Source of the DNA: CAWHNT01 sp963830775
GTDB taxonomy: Bacteria; Pseudomonadota; Alphaproteobacteria; Geminicoccales; Geminicoccaceae
Direction of reading: 5' to 3'
Assembly (NCBI GenBank): GCA_963830775.1
Contig: CAWHNT010000025.1
Coordinates: 1-40,243, forward strand
Length of the DNA stretch: 40,243 bases
Below are positions 32,357 to 40,243 of the stretch, one piece after another. The position numbers and the translations under genes are program-made. Under the pieces are notes generated by a model, which made no database searches, was not told where the DNA came from, and saw only the letters and a program-made list of their open reading frames with translations. Position 1 is the first letter of the stretch; each line of letters begins with the position of its first letter.

Positions 32357-34738
32357 TTAGGCTTGCGGTCCGGCCTGCGTCCGCCGCATCACCTGGCCCA
32401 GCCAGAACCAGGTCAGGATGGCCAGCAGCGTCAGCCAGACGAGGATGCCGACAAGCCAGTAGAGCGGCCGGTCGGCCAGGAAGCTGGTCACGAACAGGAT
32501 CTTCTCGGTGCCGGAGCCGCCGGCCTCGGCGAAGGGCACGCGCTCGCGTAGCCGTGCGGTCACGATCTCCTGCGGGTAGAGCCGCCACCCGGCAATATCG
32601 CCGTCGATCCGATCCCACAGCGCGGCGTCGATCAGGCCCGAGACACCACGCGAGAGCCGGCTCGGGTCCGCACCGGTGACGAAGGTGACGATGCGCTGGC
32701 TGCCGGGTGCCGCCAGCGTGCTCAGCACCACCCCGTCGAAGGGGATCGCCGGCACCGGGAAGTAGGTGGATTCCGCGATCCTGGCGCGAAAGCGCGTGGT
32801 CGGCAGGGCCGACTGGAGCTTGCGGGGCATACTCGGCCGTGGCGTCGACCGGATCGCCCAGCCCGCGGGTCGCGGTGTCGGCCGCCTGCGCCGCGCCGAT
32901 GATGGCAACCTGGCACCTGCCCCCAACCTGCCGGGTGCGGCCGCTGACGCTTCGCCTGCGGCCTGGCGTCAGGGCCGGAATAGGGCGGCGCGCAGCCGGT
33001 CGCGGGCGATGGGAGCCGCTGCCAGGAGGTCGTCCGGCAGGGCGATGACAGGCCCGACCACGAGCAGGTTGGCCTCGTTGCGCGGCGCCTCGTGGGTGAT
33101 CTGCAGGCCGGGCAGGGGACGGCCGGTCATCTGGGTCAGCTTCGCCAGCACCATGAGGGCGCTGGAGAAGGTCTGGGCCGAGGGGTCGGCGAGCAGCAGC
33201 GTCGACGGCCGGGCCTGGGCCGGCTGCGAGAACGGGAAGCCCGTGGTGGCGAGCAGGCTGAGGTCGGGTGACTGGATGGCACGGGCGAAAACCGGGACCC
33301 GGAGCCTCGAGCTCGGCAGGATGGTCACCGCCCTCTCCCCTCCTTCCTGACCATGGCAGGCCGCCACGTCGTCGGGCCCGAGGCTCGCCTCGAACACCAT
33401 GTGGTTGGTGCCCGGGCGGAAGGAGTTGAGCAGGATGGTCACCCGCTTGCCGCGGATCTGGCCGCCGGCGGTGTCGTCCAGCGGGACGTGGGTCACGTGC
33501 TGGCCGTTCACCAGCACGTTGATCACGGCATAGCGCGACAGGTTCGGCACGTAGTCGTAGTCGAGGATGAGGTCGGCCTTGCGGTTGTCGAGCGCGTAGA
33601 AGTCGATCGGCATCTCGATGTCGACCGCCGGCTCGTAGCGCTTGGAGGACGAGAACCGCCGCACCGAGAAGCCGAGCTCGCCCAGCCCGCTCCTGGCCGC
33701 CGACCAGCGCCGGCGGGGCCGGGAGTGGCGAGGCCTGCCGCGGCCCGAAGCTGACGGCCGGCTGCTCCGGCAGCGGTGCGGCAAGGTCGGTCAGGCGTGC
33801 CGCCGCCTGGAAGAGGGCAGCGTCGTCGACGCCGCTGACGACGAGCACGGGCGCCTCGCCCGCACCCAGGCCCGAGACCAGCTCCAGCCGCGAGCCGCCG
33901 GAGGCGACCTGGGCCGAGGGGCCGGTCAGCGCCTGCAGCTCGCGGTCGGTCCCCACCAGCATGGTGGTGACCGGGGTGCCCTGCGGCAGCCCGGGAAGGG
34001 TGGTCTGCAGCGCCCGCTCCAGATCGGGGAAGCCGCTCCGCGGCCCGACCCGAACCTGGGCGATCCGATTGGCCGGTCGGCGCCGTGGCGCAGGGCATAG
34101 CCCTCGGCCGCCAGGGCCACCGACTGGAGGAGTGCCGGACGCGGGTCGTTGCCGACGGTGAGGATCGCCAGCACGCCGGGATCGGCCAGCGGCGCCCCGG
34201 GCTCGAGTGCCGTCAGCGTCGGCCGTGCGGCACCCTTCTGATAGGTCATCAGGAGGTAGGAGTTGACCGGGTCGGCCTGGGCCCAGAGGTCGCGCACGGT
34301 GATCGGTCCGCAGGGTGCCGGCGTGCGCAGCTCGCTCGTGAAAACGAGCCGGTTGCCGGCCGGCTTGAACAGCTCGGTCGGGAGCCGGAGGGTAACCCGG
34401 CTCACCTCGCCATCGTTGCGCAGCGGGAGGTCGCCCAGCGGGTTGCCGTTGATCTCGGCGCTCACCCGGCTGTTCTGCACATCGAGGTTGCGCGAGTTGA
34501 CGAAGTTCAGGCGCAGCTCCGCGCTGACCAGCCGGCCACCGACCGGCACGGGCAGGCCCAATTCGAGCCGGTCCTGGTAGCCGTTGAGCTCGAGCAGGCT
34601 CGAGCCCACGACCTGGCTCAGGAGCGGCACCACTCGAAGGCGAGCTCGGGGGTCTGGGCCTGGGCCGCACAGGCGCGGCTGGGCCAGGGCGGCCAGGAGG
34701 GCGCAGGCGAGGCCGGCCAGGAGCCTGAGGGTGCCCAT
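32357..34738 (-). CDS. bcsB: Cellulose synthase periplasmic subunit BcsB, frameshifted
   Basis: BcsB caps the BcsA channel in the periplasm and anchors to the membrane by a C-terminal helix. ATG 34738, after GGAG nine bases upstream, begins a signal peptide (GTLRLLAGLACALLAALAQ). Carbohydrate-binding and flavodoxin-like domains are seen in LLELNGYQDRLELGLPVPVG, LRLNFVNSRNLDVQNSRVSA, INGNPLGDLPLR, FTSELRTPAPCGPITVRDLW, INVLVNGQHVTHVPLD, VTILLNSFRPGTNHMVFEAS and IYFPVPAIP-like ESTYFPVPAIPFDGVVLSTL. The C-terminal anchor is LYWLVGILVWLTLLAILTWF. Length is about 790 residues, normal. At least six frameshifts are present. It sits 3 bp after the bcsA stop. Confidence 0.93.
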
Positions 34739-34741
34739 CGC

Positions 34742-36979
34742 TCAGGGCTCCTGCACGGCGAGCGTCGGGCACAGGCCGGCGGGTGCGCCCGCCGCCGAGC
34801 AGGCGCCACACGCCGCGGCTGAAGAGGTAGAGGATGGCGATGAGCGCCGGGCGCCGGCCGCGGCGCCGGGTCATGAACTCCTGCCAGCGCTCGCTGGAGC
34901 CGTAGTTAAGGCGGACCAGATCGGCTTCCTCCGCCAGCGTTTGCGGCAGGAGGCGGACCTGGAGGTCGACCGCCCGGCCGACGCGGCGCTCACGGATCAC
35001 GCTGGCTCGGATAAGCGAGGGCGCGTTGGCACCCGGCAGGACGACCCGCAGCCCGACCGCACCCTTGCAGGTGAGGCGCTTGGCATCCTCGCGCCCGACC
35101 CGGAATGGCCGAAGCGCGGGCCCGATTCGGCGATCGTCACCTTGGCCTCGCCGTCGCTGGCCACCAGCATCGCCTCCTTGTTCAGCGGCAGGACGTCGGC
35201 CTCGGCGGCCGCCGCGCTCGAACATGGCGGCCAGCGCCGTCAGCGCCGCCAGCAGGTTCAGGAGGTTCCAGATCATGACGATGGTGAGGTGCTGCTGCTC
35301 GGCGGGGTAGGTACGAAGCGGTACATGCCGAAGAGCTGCGTCGCCAGGATGACGCCCATCAGGCCTGCCACCGGCCAGATATGCTCGGAGACATAGTCGC
35401 CCTCGGCGGCCCCGCCCTTGGGCGTCACCTTGAAGGTGGGCTTGCGCGGGCTCCGCACGACCGAGGCTATGGCCGGCATCAGGAACGGTGCCTGCAGCAT
35501 CTCGTAGACGTCGGACTGGAAGGGCATGCGCAGGCGCCCGAAGGTGTAGTTGGCGAGCAGGGCCGTGGTCACCAGATGCGGCAGCGCAAACGCCAGGAAC
35601 TCGTTGAGGTTGGCCTCGAAGACCTCGAGCGAGAACCAGATGTAGAAGATCGGCGCGAGAAGGAAGATGAAGCGGGTGACCGGGAAGGTCCAATAGAGCG
35701 CCGAGCTCAAGTAGGCCAGGCGCTGGGCGAAGCCGAGGCGGCCGTACATCAGCGGGTTCTTCAAGATGAGGAGCTGGATCAATGCCCTGTGCCCAGCGGC
35801 AGCGCTGGAGGAGGAAGGCGGACATCGATTTCGGCGAGAGCCCGGCCACCATCGGCCGGTCGACATAGAGGCTGTGCCAGCCGCGGGCATGCAGCTCGCA
35901 GGCCGTTCCGCGTCCTCGGTGATCGTGGACGAGGCGAGGCCGCCCACCGATTCCAGCGCCTTGCGCCGGATCAGCGCCGCCGAGCCGCAGAAGAAGGCGC
36001 CGTTCCAGAAGTCGAGCCGCGCTGGATCGCAGCGTAGAACATCTCGATCTCGCCCGGCATCTGCCGGAACATGCCCAGATTGTGCTCGATCGGGTCGGGA
36101 TTGCTGAAGAAGTGCGGTGTCTGGACCAGGAACAGGCGCTCGTCGCCGAGGAAGTGGGGCACCGTATTCTGCAGGATGTCCTGGGTCGGGATGTGGTCGG
36201 CGTCGAGGATGAGGATGAGGTCGCCTGCGTGCGCGGCAGGGCGGCGTTGAGGTTGCCAGCCTTGGCGTGCTCGTTGCGCGCCCTGGTAAGGTAGACGCAG
36301 CCGAGCTCGACACAGAGTGCCTTCAGCTCCTCGTGGCGGGCCAGCGCCGGGGCGGCCTTGGCGGGGTCCTTGTCGCCCCGCTTCTGCTCGCTCCGCCATC
36401 GTCCAGCAGGTAGACCGTGTGCCGGCCCGCCGGATAGTCGATCTGGATGGCGGCCAGCAGCGTCGTGCGCAGGAGCTCGGGCTCCTCGTTGTAGGTGGGG
36501 ACGTAGATGTCCACCGTCGGCACCCGCTCCGGCGGCATGGCGGGAGGCGGATGGCGGCCATCCGCGAGGGGTGGCGGCCGGATGTTGACGAAGAGGCCGA
36601 GGAGGAAGCTGACGAAGGTCAGCACCTCGGCCAGATAGACGAGGAGGCCGGGGATGAAGCCGGGCGAGCTGACGCTGGGGCAGGTGTAGAAGATGCGCCA
36701 GGCATGGTAGCGGACCGAGATGAAGGCCGCGAGCAGCATCACCATGAGGCGGGTGAAGCCGCCGAACTCGAACAGGTTGGCGGTCAGGATCGCCAGGACT
36801 ACGAGACCGGCCAGCCAGACCTGACCCTCAAGGCCCACATCCAGGGCGGCCACCGGCAGAAGCGTGGCGAACAGGATCGTCCACAAGGCCCGGTAGCGCG
36901 CCAGCACGTGCTCCGGTGGTTCGGTCGCCTTCGTGGCGAACTGGGGCCCGCTGTCCGGGCTAGTCGCTGCCTGAGCCAT
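34742..36979 (-). CDS. bcsA: Cellulose synthase catalytic subunit BcsA, frameshifted
   Basis: This processive GT2 enzyme polymerises UDP-glucose into beta-1,4-glucan and threads it through its own membrane channel. ATG 36979 follows AAGGTGAG closely and is preferred over ATG 37057. Four N-terminal membrane helices are present (for example LMVMLLAAFISVRYHAW). The catalytic core has VDIYVPTYNEEPELL, YLLDDG, LILILDADHIPTQD (DxD), FFCGSAALIRRKALESVGGL, STITEDAE (TED) and the product-binding QRCRW. C-terminal membrane helices (FIFLLAPIFYIWFSLEVFE) and a PilZ-like region follow. The stop is read as TGA 34742 after TLAVQEP. Length is about 745 residues. About eight frameshifts are present. Confidence 0.94.
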
Positions 36980-37106
36980 GCTCACCTTTCCGACCCTGTC
37001 TGCGACCGGCTGGGAGCTAAAGCGGATCGGGCCCGTGCTGGCTGTGATCTTTGACACGGTCCACCAACTTCAGCGGTCGTGGCTTCCTCGTCCCTAATCA
37101 TCGTGA

Positions 37107-37122
37107 ACGATGCGCGCATCGT
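37107..37122. promoter_or_regulatory. Perfect 16-bp palindrome between bcsN-like and bcsA
   Basis: ACGATGCGCGCATCGT is its own reverse complement. It lies in the 206-bp interval between the bcsN-like stop and the bcsA start, 128 bases upstream of the bcsA ATG. A second short dyad, CCCAT-AGC-ATGGG, is at 37128-37140. Dimeric regulators bind such sites, so this is a candidate operator for the bcsA transcript; a hairpin in the mRNA is the alternative. Confidence 0.5.
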
Positions 37123-37185
37123 GTGCCCCATAGCATGGGACAATGTGCCGTTCGGGGAAGACGGGCGATACGCAGCGGCGTACGC

Positions 37186-37821
37186 TCAGGCCCGACCCGG
37201 CGCATGGACGACACGGCAGACGTCGAGGTCGGCGAAGCCGCGCAGCAGCGGGTCAAGCTCTAGGCCCGGCGCGAAGACCCGCATGGTCTTGAAGATGCGG
37301 CTGGGCTCGGGCTGCCAGCGCTGTCGGCGGGCTCGCACGACTGCCAGGCGAGCACGCAGGCCGAGCCGTCGGCATAGCTCGCCGGGAGCAGGCCGATGGG
37401 CCGCGGGGCGGCCCGGGTCTGGGGGACTGGCCTGGACCTCGCCCGGGAAGTAGGTGCTCAAGAGCTCCAGCCGCTGCGCCGGATCATCACCTAGGTGGCG
37501 TGGGGGGGTCCGCTTGTGCGTCCGCAGGTAGGGCGTGACCGTGTCCATGGCGACAGTGATCTGGTCCGCGCCCGGCGCCGTGCTCGCGTTGGCGAGGAAG
37601 ATCTCGGCCACCGTCTCCTCCGTGCCGATGCTCCGGACCCGGACCGCCCAAGGGCTCCAGCAGGGCGTTCCCTTGCATGGCCGGGGCGATCTGCTCCGGG
37701 GTCAGGGACTGCCATTGCCCGGCAGGGTAGCCGTCCGGTTGCCGCAGGCCCCGAGGGTGGCGGCGGCAGCACAGCCCGCCAGGAGCGCGGCCAGGCTCAC
37801 CACGAGGGAATGTGGGCGCAT
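37186..37821 (-). CDS. BcsN-like cellulose biosynthesis lipoprotein, frameshifted
   Basis: ATG 37821 (GGAG seven bases upstream) begins MRPHSLVVSLAALLAGCAAA, with a lipobox at LLAGC. Pieces across frames are SLTPEQIAPAMQGNALLEPL, AEIFLANASTAPGADQITVA, TVTPYLRTHKRTPPRHLGDD, LLSTYFPGEVQASP, IGLLPASYADGSACVLAWQS (other frame) and PSRIFKTMRVFAPGLELDPL, ending DLDVCRVVHAPGRA. The ANAS-APG block, a Cys-x-x-x-W segment and position directly before bcsA resemble BcsN of rhizobial cellulose operons; I cannot align it in detail. Length is about 211 residues. At least three frameshifts are present. It probably acts at the membrane in the periplasm, with unknown biochemical function. Confidence 0.6.
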
Positions 37822-38072
37822 CGCATGTCTCCAGAACGTGCATCGCAGCATAGGCGCCTTGCCCCGGCGGCAACAGCCGGAGAACGCATCCGCCGCGACC
37901 GTCATCCAGCCCCGGCGGCATCGCTGTGCCCGGGATCACAGCCGGGCGCCCTTTCTTGACAGCCTGGCCCGCGAAAGTGTGGGCCATCTCACCGCCAGGA
38001 ACAGAAGCCTCTGCGAATCTCATCCCGTCAGCAAGGGCATGCAGCAGGCATGCGGCAGCGGAGGAAACGACG

Positions 38073-38719
38073 ATGCTGAGCATCGAGAGGTTCTGGAACG
38101 CATGGCGTCTTGGCGGCATGCTGAGCGCGCTTCTGGCGACCGCCGGCGTGGTCAATCTGGGCGATCTCCCCCGTCTGCCGTCCTTCGCCACGAGCCCGAG
38201 CGGCCCGGCGCTGGCCGCGCAGCAGCCGGCCGACACGGTCACCCTGGCCCTTCCCGAACGTGAGACGAGAGGAGGCGCAGTCCCTGGCGCCGCCGCTGCA
38301 GGCGACGCTCACCACGCCTGACGGTCCGAACCCCACGCTCCGGGCCCAGGACGAGATCAGGGCGACCCTGCTCACCACCACCGAGGCCTATGCCTACTGC
38401 TATTATGCCGATGGTGCCGGGCAGCATCAGCCGCATCTATCCCAACCGTTTCAGCCCCGACCCGCTGGTGCGCAGCGGCAGGCTGCAGCTACCCGACAGC
38501 ACGGGCGGCTTCACGCTGGTCGCCGACCGCCCGAACCGGACCGAGGAAGTTCGCTGGGATGACCGCCACGAGCGACGTCGGCGCAAGGCTCCCCGGCGTC
38601 CTCCAGGCGAAGGATTCGCACCCCTCGCGGTGGCCTCCCTGGACGAGGTCACCACCATGTTCCGGAGCCTGGGCCAGCAGGTTGTCGAGGCCCGCCTCCT
38701 GGCCAGGGTCCGGCCCTGA
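38073..38719 (+). CDS. DUF4384 domain protein with N-terminal membrane segment, frameshifted
   Basis: ATG 38073 has GGAGG eight bases upstream. The N-terminus (RFWNAWRLGGMLSALLATAG) includes one hydrophobic segment, a signal or anchor. After a linker (SLAPPLQATLTTPDG) the DUF4384 domain follows: TTTEAYAYCYYADGAG, SISRIYPNRFSPDPLVRSGR, LQLPDSTGGFTLVADRPNRT and, after a disturbed part, APLAVASLDEVTTMFRSLG, ending VVEARLLARVRP. This domain is common at the C-terminus of bacterial proteins of unknown function, often with TPR or Sel1 partners. Here a TPR gene follows, so the two may act together. It is divergent from the bcsN-like gene. Repaired length is about 216 residues. Shifts lie near 38262, 38410 and 38560-38610. 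Confidence 0.78.
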
Positions 38720-38846
38720 GCCTGCCCCACCACCCCAACCGGCATCGGCACCCGAGATTGTCTTGAACCGTGACCCGTGCGGCTGGCTCACTTGGGCGAG
38801 GACAGGCCGGCGGCAGTAGCCGGCGGCCAACGGTTGGACGACAGCC

Positions 38847-40177
38847 TTGAAGGCAGCCCTGCTCGCGGCCACGGTGCTGCTCCCGCTCGGCGGCGCGCTC
38901 GCCGGTGCGGCGGAGGTTGATCTCGACCGCTGGCAGCGGCTGAGCACGCGGGGGGTCGAGCAGGCCAATGGCGGGCGGCTGGAGGAAGCCTAGGAGGAGG
39001 TGGTTGGGGCCTTCACGTTGGTCTCGGGCCTGCGGGAGACCGACCCGCGGCGTGCCACCACCGCCAACAACCTGGGCTTCGTGCTGCATGCGAAGGGGCG
39101 GCCCGAGGCTGCGATCCCCCTCTTATGAGGAGGCGCTGCGCTTGCGCGAGGCCTCGCTCGGGCCCGAGCATCTGGCCGTGGCGCAGAGTCTACAACCTGG
39201 CCGAGGCCCTGCGCGCGCTCGACCGGGCAGCCGAAGCGCTGCCCCTGCACCGCCGGGCGCTGGCGATCCGGCGCGCGAGCCTGGGAGCTGCCCACCCCGA
39301 GACGGCGCAGAGCCTCAACAATCTGAGCGTGCTCCTGGGCGGCCTCGGCGAGCAGGTGGAAGCGCAGGCACTGGCGAGCGAGGCGCTCAAGGTCCGTCTC
39401 GAGGCGTTCGGTCCGGACCACCCGTCCGTGGCCGAGACCCGTTTCTACCTCGCGGCCCTGGCCTACGGGCGCGGCGACATGGCCGAGGCCGAGGGGCTCT
39501 ATCGCGAGGTGCTGGCGGCGGAGGAACGGCGCCTCGGGCCGGACGCGCCTGCTCTGGCCCTCACCCTCTCGAACCTGGCGCAGACACTTTCCCGCCAGCA
39601 GCGCGCCGCGGAGGCGCTGCCTTTGTTCGAGCAGGCGCTGGCGATCCGAACGAGCCATATCGGCGAGGAGAGCCTGGCCGTGGCGCAGAGCCGCCGCGAG
39701 CTTGCAGCCACGCTGGCTGAGACCGGTGCCCTGGAGCGGGCGCAAGCGCTGCTTGAAGCCAGCCTCGACACGCAGGAGCGCGTGCTGGGGCTGGAGGATC
39801 CGGCTTCGGCTGCCACGCTGACCGACCTTGCCGAGGTCCACCGGCGCCGCGGAGATCTGGAAACCGCAGCGCCGCTCTTGGCCCGGGCGCTGGCGATGGA
39901 GGAGCGGGTCGGTGAGGCATCAACGGGTCTGGCCACCATGCTCAACAACCTGGCCGCCCTGCACTATCGCCGTGGCGCCTATCGCGAGGCCCTGCCGCTC
40001 CTCGCCCGGGCCCTTCAGCTCGAAGAGAAGGCGCACGGGCCGGACTACCCGGAGCTTGCCGTCACCCTCGACAACTATGCGGCGGTGCTGGCCGAGCTTG
40101 CCCGCCCGGCCGAGGCGGAAGCCGCCCGGCACCGGGCGGACGCGATCCGGCTGGCGCAGGCACGGCGGGCGCCGTAG
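38847..40177 (+). CDS. Kinesin-light-chain-like tetratricopeptide repeat protein, interrupted
   Basis: TTG 38847 gives a signal peptide (KAALLAATVLLPLGGALAGA), then VDLDRWQRLSTRGVEQANGG. Roughly eight 42-residue TPR units follow, with the kinesin-light-chain pattern LxNLAxLxxxxGxxxEAxxL and LGPEHPxxA spacers: LGPEHLAVAQSLYNLAEALR, HPETAQSLNNLSVLLGGLGE, ALALTLSNLAQTLSRQQRAA, STGLATMLNNLAALHYRRGA, YPELAVTLDNYAAVLAELAR. Protein-binding scaffold is the only safe role. An in-frame TAG at 38991-38993 interrupts an otherwise good reading, and shifts lie near 39118 and 39188; all three may be sequence errors. From 39125 to the stop at 40177 the frame is intact. Its repaired length is about 443 residues. 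Confidence 0.82.
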
Positions 40178-40243
40178 CGGCGATAGGTTTTCAGGCCGTC
40201 AAGCTGGTCGTGTACCGCTGCGCGACGGAGAGCGCCGTCTCGC

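Noticed and set aside
31290..35852. A single 1,520-residue protein across bcsA, bcsB and bcsZ
   Set aside because: Stops and ribosome-binding sites for bcsA/bcsB (34742/34738) and bcsB/bcsZ (32357/32342) are evident in the correct frames; the fusion comes from frameshifts in bcsA and bcsB.

Overview
Organism. This is very GC-rich DNA, and gene content and order point to an alphaproteobacterium, probably of the Rhodospirillales/Geminicoccales type; that rank is inferred from gene order, not proven. The order ubiG<- ->lysC-(nitronate monooxygenase)-ptsP-rodZ-like-ispG-hisS-prfA-prmC is the typical alphaproteobacterial housekeeping neighbourhood. Most genes are interrupted by one to eight +/-1 (sometimes 2) base frameshifts, yet conserved motifs continue across each shift. 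Because this includes essential genes (hisS, prfA, ispG), I read the shifts as sequence errors rather than decay. Coordinates for such genes span the reconstructed whole gene.

Layout. (1) 1-1105: no recognised gene except a small 5'-intact, frameshifted ORF (602-758), plus a long hairpin and a 19-bp tandem repeat. (2) 1106-12332: ubiG on minus, then a co-directional plus-strand run: lysC, nitronate monooxygenase, ptsP, rodZ-like, ispG, hisS, prfA, prmC. (3) 12383-13351: an Arg/Gly/Asp-rich BON protein, ending at a bidirectional terminator. (4) 13425-15549: two tandem, intact, orphan ParA-like ATPases sharing an unusual C-terminal PKVIFLDE box. (5) 15698-16720: an IS1595-family element with 11-bp terminal inverted repeats. 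It abuts the 3' end of a secreted beta-helix gene that carries a 76-bp duplication around a 24-A run. (6) 17745-23097, minus: a glycan cassette of glycosyltransferase, UDP-galactopyranose mutase, clan GH-A hydrolase and MsbA-type ABC exporter. Divergent from it on plus are a GH5-like hydrolase and a GT2-GtrA fusion. (7) 26230-28891: PQQ-type sugar dehydrogenase (minus) and a membrane acyltransferase (plus), then a tyrosine recombinase remnant. (8) 29229-37821, minus: a cellulose locus, bcsN-like - bcsA - bcsB - bcsZ - TPR protein. (9) 38073-40177, plus: a DUF4384 protein and a kinesin-light-chain-like TPR protein.

How it fits together. The left third is core metabolism and translation. From about 13.4 kb on, the window is surface-polysaccharide and accessory DNA: galactofuranose precursor formation, glycan assembly, trimming and export, cellulose synthesis, and possibly acylation of a glycan. 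The IS, the recombinase remnant and the poly(A)-centred duplication show that this part is more rearranged than the core segment. The most unusual signals are the tandem ParA pair with its shared tail, the 76-bp/poly(A)/76-bp structure, the in-frame junction between glycosyltransferase and UDP-galactopyranose mutase, and a perfect 16-bp palindrome between bcsN and bcsA.
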